Part shown: in pieces, positions 17,501 through 24,361 of the stretch
Position numbering within the stretch: the first letter of the stretch is position 1
Layout: the number at the start of each line of letters is the position of its first letter
DNA from: Quadrisphaera setariae
GTDB lineage: Bacteria > Actinomycetota > Actinomycetes > Actinomycetales > Quadrisphaeraceae
Direction of reading: 5' to 3'
DNA: 64,000 nt
Assembly (NCBI RefSeq): GCF_008041935.1
Contig: NZ_VKAC01000007.1
Span: 124,001-188,000 of the forward strand
Notes under the pieces: generated by a model
What the model saw: only the letters and a program-made list of their open reading frames with translations
Database searches by the model: none
Told to the model about the DNA's origin: nothing
Translations under genes and position numbers: made by a program

Positions 17501-18979
17501 GACGTCGATGTCGGGCAGCTCCGCGCGGGCGGTGGTGAGGAAGCGCTCCATGAGCAGGCCGTGGGCGATGGGGTCGACCCCGGAGATGCCGAGCAGGTGG
17601 TTGACGAGGCTGCCGGCGCCGGACCCGCGGGCGGCCACGCGCACCCCGAGCCGGCGCGTGAGGTCGCAGACCTCGGCCACGGTGAGGAAGTACGTGGGGA
17701 AGCCGAGGGCGCCGATGACGCCCAGCTCCTCGTCCATGCGCTGGCGCACGCGCTGCAGCTGCGCCAGGGAGGCGCCCGGGTAGCGGGTGTGGACGGCGGC
17801 CTCGCAGCGGACGCGCAGCACGGCGGCGGCGTCCTCGACGGTGCGCACGGCGGGTCCGGCCACCAGGTGCGGCTCGGGCAGGTGGACCTCACCGATGCCC
17901 AGGTCGGCGCGGGGGTCGAGGTGGCAGCGGGCGGCGAGGCGCTCGGTGTCGGCCAGCAGCTGCGCGGCGCCGCCGGCCTCGCGGGCGCGGGGTGCGCCGG
18001 CGGCGGTGGCGACCCGCTCGGCGAGGTCGCGCATGGCCTGGGCCGGCTTGAGCCAGCCGTGCCCGGTGGCCCGGTCGAGGTGGCGGCTGGACAGCGGCAC
18101 GAGGCGGCGGGCGGCGTCGAGCACGTCGGCGGTGGCGGCGCCCTCGGGGGCGGCGTGGCGCACGGCGTTGGTGAGGACGGCGGGCACCCCGGCCTCCCGG
18201 GCCAGGGCCAGGGTGCGCGCGGCGTGCCCGAGGCTGGCGGCGGTGCCCTCTGCGCCGAGGTGGCAGACCACCTCCACGGCCAGGCACCCCAGCGGCAGCG
18301 CGGAGTACCAGCGGGCGAGCAGCGCCCGGGCGCGGTCGGGGCGGCGGGCCAGCAGCGCGCGGCCGACCTCGCTGTCGGGCCCGAGCAGCACGGTGAGCGC
18401 GGGAGCGCCGGAGGCGGGGTCGACGGCGTGCTCGGCGATCTCCTCGAGGGTGGTCACCGGGGCGCCGCGCCGTCCGCCGACCGCGCTCAGCGAGCCGGGC
18501 GCCTCCCCACGGGCGTGAGCGGCGGTGGAGAGCCGGCACAGGCGGGCCCAGCCCGCTCCGGCCGGGAGCGGCGGGTCGCCCGGATCGGGGGTCCAGCCCG
18601 CTGCCGCGGTGAGGGAGGTGCTGCTGCCGTGGGCGAGGACGACGACGCGGGGCAGCCGCGCGTCCACGGCGGCTCCGCCGCGCACCGGCGTCCTGCCCCG
18701 CCCCCCACCGTGATCATGGGAGTTGCGCACACCCAGGTCGCCGGGCTCGACGGCGAGGTCCATCCCCAGGACCGGGACGACACCCTCCTGGGCGCACGCG
18801 ACCACGTGCTTGACAGCCCCGCGCAGGCCGTCGCGGTCGGTGAGGGCGAGGGCGCGCTGGCCGTCGGCAGCGGCGCGCTCGACGAGCACGGCCGGGGTGT
18901 CGGTGCCGTGCTGCAGGCTCCAGCCAGAGGCGACGTGCAGGTGCGTGAACGGTCGTGCGGGCGGCTGTGACGGCGGCAC
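14591..18979 (-). CDS. dnaE2: Error-prone DNA polymerase III alpha subunit DnaE2
   Basis: C-family polymerase for damage-induced mutagenic synthesis. The GTG at 18979 has GGGGAGGAGC about 5 nt upstream and gives 1462 residues, roughly 350-400 more than typical DnaE2. The order is a PHP domain (THLHVASGWSLQHGT), a palm with GSGAGSLVNHLLGI and ELPDIDVDVESARR (catalytic acids), fingers (SPGQRELVGKFAPQDFADLV), tandem HhH (EVKGISDAEVARIVAG), an OB-fold (VVFLTLDDSTGPVDATFF) and the DnaE2-type ending RKLWHSSSGSAG. The extra length is low-complexity inserts. At least three contain dispersed repeat DNA (18701-18721, 15708-15736, 14833-14861). A perfect LexA box lies 68 bp upstream. No imuA or imuB partner is present in the window. 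Confidence 0.94.
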   Translation of the reverse strand: MPPSQPPARPFTHLHVASGWSLQHGTDTPAVLVERAAADGQRALALTDRDGLRGAVKHVVACAQEGVVPVLGMDLAVEPGDLGVRNSHDHGGGRGRTPVRGGAAVDARLPRVVVLAHGSSTSLTAAAGWTPDPGDPPLPAGAGWARLCRLSTAAHARGEAPGSLSAVGGRRGAPVTTLEEIAEHAVDPASGAPALTVLLGPDSEVGRALLARRPDRARALLARWYSALPLGCLAVEVVCHLGAEGTAASLGHAARTLALAREAGVPAVLTNAVRHAAPEGAATADVLDAARRLVPLSSRHLDRATGHGWLKPAQAMRDLAERVATAAGAPRAREAGGAAQLLADTERLAARCHLDPRADLGIGEVHLPEPHLVAGPAVRTVEDAAAVLRVRCEAAVHTRYPGASLAQLQRVRQRMDEELGVIGALGFPTYFLTVAEVCDLTRRLGVRVAARGSGAGSLVNHLLGISGVDPIAHGLLMERFLTTARAELPDIDVDVESARRTEVYDAVLARFGADRVAAVAMTDTYRVRHAVRDVGAALGMPPGEVDAIAKAFPHLRARDVRHALRDLPELRASGLADPRLDLLYDLVESLDGLPRHTALHPCGVLLSDASLLDRTPVQPSATSFPMSSFDKDDVEVMGLLKLDVLGIRMQSAFAHATAEVERTTGERIDLDALPLDDEDAFRLVRSTRTLGCFQIESPGQRELVGKFAPQDFADLVIDISLFRPGPVKSDMVTPFLMARQGWRAPDHLHPRLRTALEQTCGVVVFHEQVLEIVAETAGVSLTQADEVRRALGTRDGQAEVETWWRPRALAAGFAPADVQRIWEVLAAFASFGFCKAHAAAFALPTYQSAWFKAHWPAHFLAGVLTHDPGMYPKRLILDDARTMGVAVLPLDVNASTGEYRVEPVAPWDQPPPAVLQQFPAGPGRDDDERPRQAPVQPPRWGEREASERYGPFASRYRLDAAVPDGRDWGIRLSLAEVKGISDAEVARIVAGQPYHSLADLWNRARPSRPVLERLVLTGALDSVYGLGLTAPVRRRGVVTRRDLLLQVADLDRHTRALDRGAARARPSSSSRSPRPSPRDDQGPPQAGGAPSPARGEDVQLALDLGDAPGDVEPSGLPEMTPAEQVRTELEVLGLDASHHVVSAYGPMLDALGVVRSSALREQQSRSELLVAGVKVATQTPPIRSGRRVVFLTLDDSTGPVDATFFEDAQGPYASTVFGSWLLVVRGELRRTGPRGVSLRATGAWAMPALWRVWSEHGVDGVRRVMAGQPAAGYGSAAVAGAAASRSSRPVVAPSRVIGQGRDDGAVPGLDAGRSGPGQRDERYAGAGAREAAAQEEAALLAAQEAAAASGLPVGDRPGAGRTADDAARRAGGMVPRKREVPPGASPRRVFVHASGFLLSPYADVAPPGSDTRNTRVSAAGAARGDGAGAPERSADDALEDLLETERGAPRKLWHSSSGSAGW
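14833..14861. repeat. 29-bp dispersed repeat, copy A (inside dnaE2 3' region)
   Basis: Identical over 29 bp to 15708-15736; the core CCCGCTTGCGGG forms a short palindrome. In dnaE2 it encodes VPRKREVPP. The other copy is read in a different frame. Confidence 0.85.
15708..15736. repeat. 29-bp dispersed repeat, copy B (inside dnaE2)
   Basis: Identical to 14833-14861 but offset by 875 bp, which is not a multiple of three. Here it encodes GPPQAGGAP. The repeat therefore entered as DNA and not by duplication of a protein segment. Confidence 0.85.
18701..18721. repeat. 21-bp repeat shared with the crtB-MATE intergenic palindrome
   Basis: Exact match to 35594-35614 (CCCCCCACCGTGATCATGGGA, containing the palindrome TGATCA). 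In dnaE2 it encodes part of the SHDHGGG insert in the PHP domain. Confidence 0.75.
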
Positions 18980-19046
18980 CTCGCTCCTCCCCGGGCCGGC
19001 CCGCGGTGTGCTCCGCAGGGCAGCAGGCCGGGGAAGGTCGGCCTGA

Positions 19047-19062
19047 TCGAACTCGTGTTCGA
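19047..19062. promoter_or_regulatory. LexA (SOS) box upstream of dnaE2
   Basis: TCGAACTCGTGTTCGA, a perfect TCGAAC-N4-GTTCGA palindrome, matches the Gram-positive/actinobacterial LexA consensus. It lies 68 bp before the dnaE2 start, in the divergent region with the MFS gene at 19223. Confidence 0.88.
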
Positions 19063-19222
19063 CTCCACGGACAGTACACGGCGCCCGGGGGCGGCCACAG
19101 GCAGACCGCCGCAGGACGTGCTCCACCCGGGTGACGTGCAGCGACGGCTTCGAGTGGTTGCCAGGGACAACCAGGCGTAGCGTCGCGCCGCCGTCGAGGA
19201 CGCGGCACGGAGGAGGAGAACC

Positions 19223-20719
19223 ATGGCCACCGCCAGTCCCGCCGCAGCGGGCACCGCGGGCTCGATCAGGAGCCTGATCCCCGCACGCATCGACCGCCTG
19301 CGGTGGGCCCCGTTCCACACCCGGATGATCATGGCGCTGGGGACCGCCTGGATCCTCGACGGGCTCGAGATCACCATCGCCGGGTCGCTCAACCCGATCC
19401 TCCAGGACAAGGCCGCGCTGGGGATGTCGGTCACCGAGACCGGCCTCATCGCCACCGTCTACCTCGTGGGCGAGGTGGTGGGAGCCCTGGTCTTCGGCCG
19501 CATCTCCGACGCCCTCGGGCGCCAGAAGCTCTTCATGCTGACGCTGGCCGTGTACCTGGGCGGCAACGCCCTCACGGCGCTGACGTGGAACGGGGAGACC
19601 TCCGGACTGGTCTTCCTGTACCTGACGCGGTTCATCGCCGGCGCCGGCATCGGCGGGGAGTACGCCGCGATCAACTCGGCGATCGACGAGATGATGCCCG
19701 CGCCCTACCGCGGCCGGGTGGACATCGGCGTCAACGGCACCTACTGGGCCGGGTCGATCATCGCCACGCTGGGCACCTACCTCCTGCTCGACACCATGCC
19801 GGTGAGCTGGGGCTGGCGCGTGGCGTTCCTCATCGGCCCCGTGCTCGGCATCATCATCATCTTCCTCCGCCGCCACCTCCCCGAGAGCCCCCGCTGGCTG
19901 CTCATGCACGGCCGCGAGAAGGAGGCGGAGGAGAACATCGCCGCCATCGAGCGGCAGGTGGAGGACAGCGGCCAGCAGCTGGCCCCCGTGGACGACTCCA
20001 AGGCCATCGAGGTCCGTCCGGCCCCGGCGCAGGGCTACATCACCCTGGCGCGGGTCCTGTTCAAGACCTACCCGCAGCGCGCCACGCTCGCCGCCACGCT
20101 GATGATCACGCAGTCGTTCCTCTACAACGCGATCTTCTTCACGTACACGACCGTGCTCACGGCGTACTACGGCGTCGCCGCGAGCAACACGCCGCTCTAC
20201 CTCATCGGCTTCGCCCTGGGGAACTTCATCGGCCCGCTCGCGCTCGGCCACCTCTTCGACACCTGGGGTCGCAAGAAGATGATCGCCGGGACCTACCTGC
20301 TCTCGGGGGGCCTCCTGGCCATCACCGCGGTGCTGTTCAACGCGGGCGTGCTCAACGCGGTCACCCAGACCATCGCCTGGGCGGTCATCTTCTTCTTCGC
20401 CTCGGCGGGCGCCAGCTCGGGCTACCTCACGGCCAGCGAGCTGTTCCCCATGGAGGTGCGCGCCCAGGCGATCGCCATCTTCTTCGCCATCGCCCAGCTG
20501 TGCGGCGCCGGCGCTCCCCTGCTCTACAGCGCGCTCATCGGCAGCCTCGACGACCCGTCGGTCACCCGGCTGTTCATCGGCTACCTCATCGGCGCCGCCG
20601 TGATGATCATCGGTGGTGTCGTGGCGGCCTTCCTCGCGGTGGACGCCGAGGGCAAGTCGCTCGAGGACGTCACGATGCCCCTGTCCGCGGTGAGCACCCG
20701 CCCCCGCGCCACCGGCTGA
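19223..20719 (+). CDS. MFS transporter, sugar-porter-like
   Basis: Twelve-helix inner-membrane transporter of the major facilitator superfamily; the substrate is unknown. The 498-residue product starts at the ATG at 19223, preceded by GGAGGAGGAG. Visible hallmarks are WILDGLEITIAGSL in helix 1, the loop 2-3 motif FGRISDALGRQKLF, RFIAGAGIGGEYAAINSAIDEMMPAPYRG between helices 4 and 5 (sugar-porter/aromatic-acid type), PESPRWLLMHGREKEAEENI after helix 6 and the second-half loop GHLFDTWGRKKMI. The PESPRWL block puts it near the sugar/niacin/aromatic-acid porters. It diverges from dnaE2, whose LexA box is 161 bp away, and no local metabolic gene indicates a substrate. Confidence 0.88.
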   Translation: MATASPAAAGTAGSIRSLIPARIDRLRWAPFHTRMIMALGTAWILDGLEITIAGSLNPILQDKAALGMSVTETGLIATVYLVGEVVGALVFGRISDALGRQKLFMLTLAVYLGGNALTALTWNGETSGLVFLYLTRFIAGAGIGGEYAAINSAIDEMMPAPYRGRVDIGVNGTYWAGSIIATLGTYLLLDTMPVSWGWRVAFLIGPVLGIIIIFLRRHLPESPRWLLMHGREKEAEENIAAIERQVEDSGQQLAPVDDSKAIEVRPAPAQGYITLARVLFKTYPQRATLAATLMITQSFLYNAIFFTYTTVLTAYYGVAASNTPLYLIGFALGNFIGPLALGHLFDTWGRKKMIAGTYLLSGGLLAITAVLFNAGVLNAVTQTIAWAVIFFFASAGASSGYLTASELFPMEVRAQAIAIFFAIAQLCGAGAPLLYSALIGSLDDPSVTRLFIGYLIGAAVMIIGGVVAAFLAVDAEGKSLEDVTMPLSAVSTRPRATG

Positions 20720-20750
20720 GGCTGTCTGACCGGTCGGAAGGCCGGCACCG

Positions 20751-20802
20751 GTCGGGGCCGGCCTGACCCGTCGGGGCCGGCCTGACCCGGCGGGGCCGGC
20801 CT
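20751..20802. repeat. 19-bp tandem repeat, about 2.7 copies
   Basis: The unit GTCGGGGCCGGCCTGACCC repeats at 20751 and 20770, with a partial third copy from 20789. It lies just after the MFS stop and contains GGCCGGCC self-complementary cores. Confidence 0.75.
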
Positions 20803-20850
20803 CCGGTCCGCCAGGCGAGCAGCTGCCCGAGCCCCGTACCGCTGCCGCAC

Positions 20851-21055
20851 GTGACCTGGGTCAGTTCCGGAACTGACCCAGGTCACCTGCGGCGAAGGCT
20901 CCAGGACCGACGCATCTGCACCTGACCGCGGTCACTCCCGGACTGCCGCGGTCAGGCGCTGGCTCGCCCCCCGTCACGAGGTGTCGTGACCACGGCGCGA
21001 AGTGCCGGAACCACGGCGCGAAGTGCCGGAACCACGAGTCAGTTCCGACACCTCG
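20851..21055. repeat. Palindrome cluster in the 522-bp gap between two transporters
   Basis: Three distinct inverted repeats follow one another. First is a loopless perfect 36-bp palindrome at 20851-20886 centred on TTCCGGAA. Second are 11-bp arms 20921-20931/20946-20956 around a 14-nt loop. Third are 10-bp arms 20977-20986/21046-21055 enclosing two exact 21-bp direct repeats (20990-21010, 21011-21031). No convincing gene is present from 20720 to 21241. Termination between converging genes is one possible role, but one hairpin would suffice for that. Confidence 0.8.
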
Positions 21056-21241
21056 CGCCACCAGCGCGCTGCGCTGCGCCACCCCGGTGCGGCGCAGCGC
21101 GCTCGACACAGCAGCCCGTCATCGAGCACGCACGGCACGTCACCTCCGACGAGGCCCAGCGGCCGGGTCGTCGAGTGCTGACCCTGTTGATCGCCACCAG
21201 CACCGAACCTCCGCCCTGCGAGATCGGCCTGGTGACCCCCG

Positions 21242-21544
21242 TCAGGCGAGGCCGCGGTGGGCCGCCCACAGCGAGGCCGCGCGGTCGGCTGCGGCGTCCA
21301 CCAGCGCAGCCAGCTCAGGCCGGTCGGTCGGCACGGGGAACGAGACGTACCCGCCACGCCCACCGGCCACCGGGCGGCCGTACGCCTTCACCGCGAGGTG
21401 CCCGTCGGGCAGGAGCCGCACGGTCAGGCTGGTGAGGATGTGGGCCTCACCACGCCGCTCGCCGGTCCAGCGGAGGTCCTCGGGGATGGTCACGTTCACG
21501 GCCACCCCGTTGAGCTCCACCTCCGGGCCGTCGGCCACGCTCAC
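21242..21544 (-). CDS. Hypothetical protein, 100 aa
   Basis: Short acidic protein not recognised as a known family. The GTG at 21544 overlaps the stop of the upstream MFS gene as GTGA, supporting translation from the same transcript. The sequence (ELNGVAVNVTIPEDLRWTGERRGEAHILTSLTVRLLPDGHLAVKAYGRPV) suggests a small all-beta domain followed by a C-terminal helix (ELAALVDAAADRAASLWAAH). There is no signal peptide or membrane segment. Codon use is like its neighbours. Function unknown; it may belong with the exporter. Confidence 0.6.
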   Translation of the reverse strand: MSVADGPEVELNGVAVNVTIPEDLRWTGERRGEAHILTSLTVRLLPDGHLAVKAYGRPVAGGRGGYVSFPVPTDRPELAALVDAAADRAASLWAAHRGLA

Positions 21545-23124
21545 CGGCCAGCCCGCCCCGAGGTCTCGACGGAGTCCTCGGGGGCGGAGACCTCAGCAGG
21601 CGGCCCGGCCGGCACCTCGACCGCCAGGTCCGCCGGCAGGCCAGCAGCCAGCCCGACGGACGCCTCGACCGGGCCGGCCTGCGCCCCACCGACGACATCG
21701 GAGGTCGGCGCGGCCTGCGCGGCGGCGTAGGAGGCGGACAGCCTGCGGTACTGGGGGCTGAGCATGGCCAGGAGCGTGACCACCAGGCCCACGAACCCGG
21801 TGATGACGAAGACCAGCGCGATGGCCCGGGCCTGCCCGGTGCCGAACCAGCTGCCGATGGCCCGGGCGCCGGCACCGTCCCCGCTCATGAACGGCACCAC
21901 CACGAACTGGGTCAGCGGACCCATGAGGAACGCGGTCAGCGGTGCCGCCGACTGCTCGACGCTCTGCGCGAAGCCGAACACGCGCCCCTGGCGCTCGTAG
22001 GGCACCACGCGCTGGAGCACGGTCTGCTCCGCCGCCTCGGCGAACGGCATGAGCAGCATGAACACCGCCATCGCGCCGGTCAGGCTGACCACCGAGGAGG
22101 TCAGCGGGAACAGCATGGTGGCGGTCCACGCGGCCACGTTGACGAGGAGCAGCAGCCGCACGGGCCGGCTTCCCAGGCCGAGGCGGGCCACCAGCAGGCC
22201 GCCGACGATCATCAACGCGCTCAGGCCGCCCCACAGCAGACCCCACACCTGGACCGACACCAGCGACAGGCCGTAGGCGTCCATGAGGGCCATGAAGCCG
22301 CCGCCGATGAAGTTGTTGAAGCAGCTGAAGGCGATGAGCGGCACGAGGCCGGGCACGCCGCGCACCAGCCGCCAGGTGCCCCGCAGGTCCACACCGCCCG
22401 CTCCGGCCGCAGCACCTCCACCGGCTCCGCCGGCCGCGAGCGCAGCTCCCGGCGCGGGTTCCGGCACCTGGACCCGCGCGAGGTGCACCACGGAGACCAC
22501 GAGGACGACGAGGGCCAGCAGCAGCACGTGGAGCATCCCGCCGGAGGCGACGAGCACGCCGCTGATGACGGAGGTGACGAGGATGGAGGTCCCGCTGACC
22601 GTGCCCACGAGGCCGTTGGCGCGGTCGCGCCGGTCCTCCGGGACGAGCAGCGTCACGAGCGTGGGCAGCGCGATGGCCCGCGGGCCTCCGGCGACCACGC
22701 CGAGCATCAGCGCCACGATGAACACCCACAGCTGCCAGGAGGCGACGTCGCGGAAGGCCTCGGGCGGGGTCAGCAGGTACAGGCCCAGGCAGGCGGCGTA
22801 GACCGCCGCCGAGGCGACCGCCGAGCCCTGCATGACCGCTTGCTTGCGGTGGTTGTCGACGAGGCTGCCGAACCAGATCCCGGTGGCCGCGGTGGCCACC
22901 ACGAAGATCCCGGCGATCATCCCGGTGGCGAACACCGACCGGGTCTCCAGGAACACCCAGAAGGTGATGGCGAACCAGACCGTGTAGTTGATGACCGACA
23001 CGACGGCGTTGCTCACCAGCAGGTGGGCGAACACGCGCTGCGTGCCGTGGCGCAGGTCGAGACGCGCGTCGGGGCCCGAGGACGCCCCGGAGCTCGACGG
23101 CGGGGTCGGGTCGGCGGTGGTCAC
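21541..23124 (-). CDS. MFS transporter, DHA3-type exporter
   Basis: Probable drug or metabolite exporter with 12 membrane helices. Starting at the GTG at 23124, which has AGGAGAG a few nt upstream, gives 527 residues; an in-frame ATG at 23187 is possible but lacks a ribosome site. The N-terminal half contains FAHLLVSNAVVSVINYTVWFAITFWVFLETRS and the loop motif GSLVDNHRKQAVM. The second half has ARLGLGSRPVRLL and VPYERQGRVFGFAQSVEQSAAPLTAF, typical of the MFS_3/DHA3 group. A Gly/Ala-rich central loop and an Ala/Pro-rich C-terminal tail follow no known domain. It lies 96 bp downstream of the LexA-box HEPN operon on the same strand and could be co-transcribed with it. Confidence 0.85.
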   Translation of the reverse strand: MTTADPTPPSSSGASSGPDARLDLRHGTQRVFAHLLVSNAVVSVINYTVWFAITFWVFLETRSVFATGMIAGIFVVATAATGIWFGSLVDNHRKQAVMQGSAVASAAVYAACLGLYLLTPPEAFRDVASWQLWVFIVALMLGVVAGGPRAIALPTLVTLLVPEDRRDRANGLVGTVSGTSILVTSVISGVLVASGGMLHVLLLALVVLVVSVVHLARVQVPEPAPGAALAAGGAGGGAAAGAGGVDLRGTWRLVRGVPGLVPLIAFSCFNNFIGGGFMALMDAYGLSLVSVQVWGLLWGGLSALMIVGGLLVARLGLGSRPVRLLLLVNVAAWTATMLFPLTSSVVSLTGAMAVFMLLMPFAEAAEQTVLQRVVPYERQGRVFGFAQSVEQSAAPLTAFLMGPLTQFVVVPFMSGDGAGARAIGSWFGTGQARAIALVFVITGFVGLVVTLLAMLSPQYRRLSASYAAAQAAPTSDVVGGAQAGPVEASVGLAAGLPADLAVEVPAGPPAEVSAPEDSVETSGRAGR

Positions 23125-23220
23125 GGTCTCTCCTGCTCGCTCGGACACGACGACACCACCATGACCGCTCGCGGGCCCCGGAGTCATCGGGTTTCCGGGC
23201 GGGTGCCCCGCCCGGGAGCC

Positions 23221-23712
23221 TCAGGAGGCGGCGAGCGGGAGCCCGCCGAGCCAGATCCTCACGTCGAGCAGGGCCGCGACCTGCCCCGTGAAGGCCTCGG
23301 CCCGGGCCAGGTGCGCGTCGGCCTCGGCGGCCTCCACGGCGGGGCCGCGGCCGCTGTCGACCGCGGCCCGGCGCTCTGCGGCCGCGCCGAAGAAGCGCGC
23401 CCAGTCCTCCAGCTCGGGGGCCAGGGCCAGCAGCGACTCCCACACGTTGACGGGAGCGCGACGGCGCCCGCCGACCAGCTGCCGGGCCGCGACCACCGCG
23501 GCACCGGCGCGCAGGGCGGCGAGGTGGGCGGTGACGAAGCGCTCGGCCGGGTCGAGCGAGGAGGCCGCCAGCGACAGCTCGGTGGCGGCGCGCTCCAGCA
23601 GGCGGACGGCACCAGCGGGTGCGGGCGGCCGGGCCACCGGGACGGCCGAGCCTCCGGTGCGCGTGGTGGTGCGGCTCGCCAGGCCGGAGCGCCGGGGTCG
23701 GACGGCGGCCAC
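23221..23712 (-). CDS. SAV_6107-family HEPN-domain protein
   Basis: Small helical protein of the SAV_6107 HEPN family, found in actinomycetes next to DUF6504 and often near Y-family or DnaE2-type polymerases. The 163-residue product has a disordered Arg-rich N-terminus and then the helical HEPN core. The core includes PAERFVTAHLAALRAGAAVV, in which Arg58 and His63 form an R-x4-H motif like the catalytic motif of HEPN ribonucleases. The GTG at 23712 begins 1 bp after the DUF6504 stop. The operon has a perfect LexA box, so damage-induced expression is likely. Whether it cleaves RNA or only binds partners is not known; the motif is suggestive. Confidence 0.82.
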   Translation of the reverse strand: MAAVRPRRSGLASRTTTRTGGSAVPVARPPAPAGAVRLLERAATELSLAASSLDPAERFVTAHLAALRAGAAVVAARQLVGGRRRAPVNVWESLLALAPELEDWARFFGAAAERRAAVDSGRGPAVEAAEADAHLARAEAFTGQVAALLDVRIWLGGLPLAAS

Positions 23713-23713
23713 G

Positions 23714-24094
23714 TCAGTCCACCACCCTCACGAGGCGCCAGCGCGGCCCACCGTCGCCGCCACCGGCAGCAACGGGCTCGCAGGCGAGCTCGAAGGTGCC
23801 GGGCTCCACGCCGAAGCCGGCGCTGGCGACGACGCGCCACACCTGCTCGTCAGCGGCCGGTCCCGCCGCCCGAGCGCCCAGGTCACGGGCGAGCGCGCTG
23901 CTGCCGCGCACCTCGACCGCCTCCCCGCGCAGGGCCCTGGCGGCGACGCCCTGCCACCACGGCAGGCGCGCGCTCCAGCTGGCGAGGACCTCGCGCACCA
24001 CGAAGAGGCGACCGCGCCAGACGAACGCCGACGGCTCCCCCGAGCCGCCCTCGCCCACCTTGACGTGCACGACCTCGTCGAACGACCGGCTCAC
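23714..24094 (-). CDS. DUF6504 family protein
   Basis: 126-residue protein matching the actinobacterial DUF6504 family, uncharacterised but repeatedly neighbouring SOS translesion genes. The GTG at 24094 follows AGGAGGAGGAGC. The core reads EVVHVKVGEGGSGEPSAFVWRGRLFVVREVLASWSARLPWWQG, then GTFELACEPVAAGG and WRLVRVVD, a beta-rich fold with conserved Trp/Arg. It starts 72 bp from a perfect LexA box at 24166-24181 and is followed at once by the HEPN gene. A role in a mutasome-like response is an inference from regulation and family context only. Confidence 0.82.
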   Translation of the reverse strand: MSRSFDEVVHVKVGEGGSGEPSAFVWRGRLFVVREVLASWSARLPWWQGVAARALRGEAVEVRGSSALARDLGARAAGPAADEQVWRVVASAGFGVEPGTFELACEPVAAGGGDGGPRWRLVRVVD

Positions 24095-24165
24095 AGCTCC
24101 TCCTCCTGAGGCACTGGCGGCGCGGCCCCGGGGCTTCCCCTCCCCGGAGGCCGCGCCCGCCGACA

Positions 24166-24181
24166 TCGAACATCCGTTCGA
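24166..24181. promoter_or_regulatory. LexA (SOS) box upstream of the DUF6504-HEPN operon
   Basis: TCGAACATCCGTTCGA is a second perfect TCGAAC-N4-GTTCGA palindrome in the window. It lies 72 bp before the DUF6504 start and 180 bp before the divergent crtA-like gene, so DUF6504-HEPN is the natural target. Confidence 0.85.
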
Positions 24182-24349
24182 CAGCAGCAGTGAAGCGCTG
24201 ATCTCGCTCCCCGTCAACCCGCTGTCCATGCCGGAGACGCTGCCACCAGGGTCTGACAACCCGCCCCCACCTGCGGTGACGCCACGGGGAGCAGTGGGTG
24301 GCCAACCGGTGCGGAGGGGCTCGGCGGGCCCCCGGCGCACCCCCGCGGC

Positions 24350-24355
24350 TACGGT
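24350..24355 (+). promoter_or_regulatory. -10 hexamer TACGGT, leaderless start of the crtA-like gene
   Basis: TACGGT is followed by 6 nt and the GTG at 24362, and no Shine-Dalgarno sequence is seen. Confidence 0.5.
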
Positions 24356-24361
24356 GCTGCC

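Noticed and set aside
14324-18970. A very long plus-strand open frame (about 1550 codons) opposite dnaE2
   Set aside because: Extreme GC leaves antisense frames free of stops. The translation is Gly/Val/His/Arg-rich without domains, while the minus strand encodes a full DnaE2 with all motifs.
20861-21363. Small open frames through the palindrome cluster
   Set aside because: They consist of translated repeats (for example FRHFAPWFRHFAPW) with no ribosome site.
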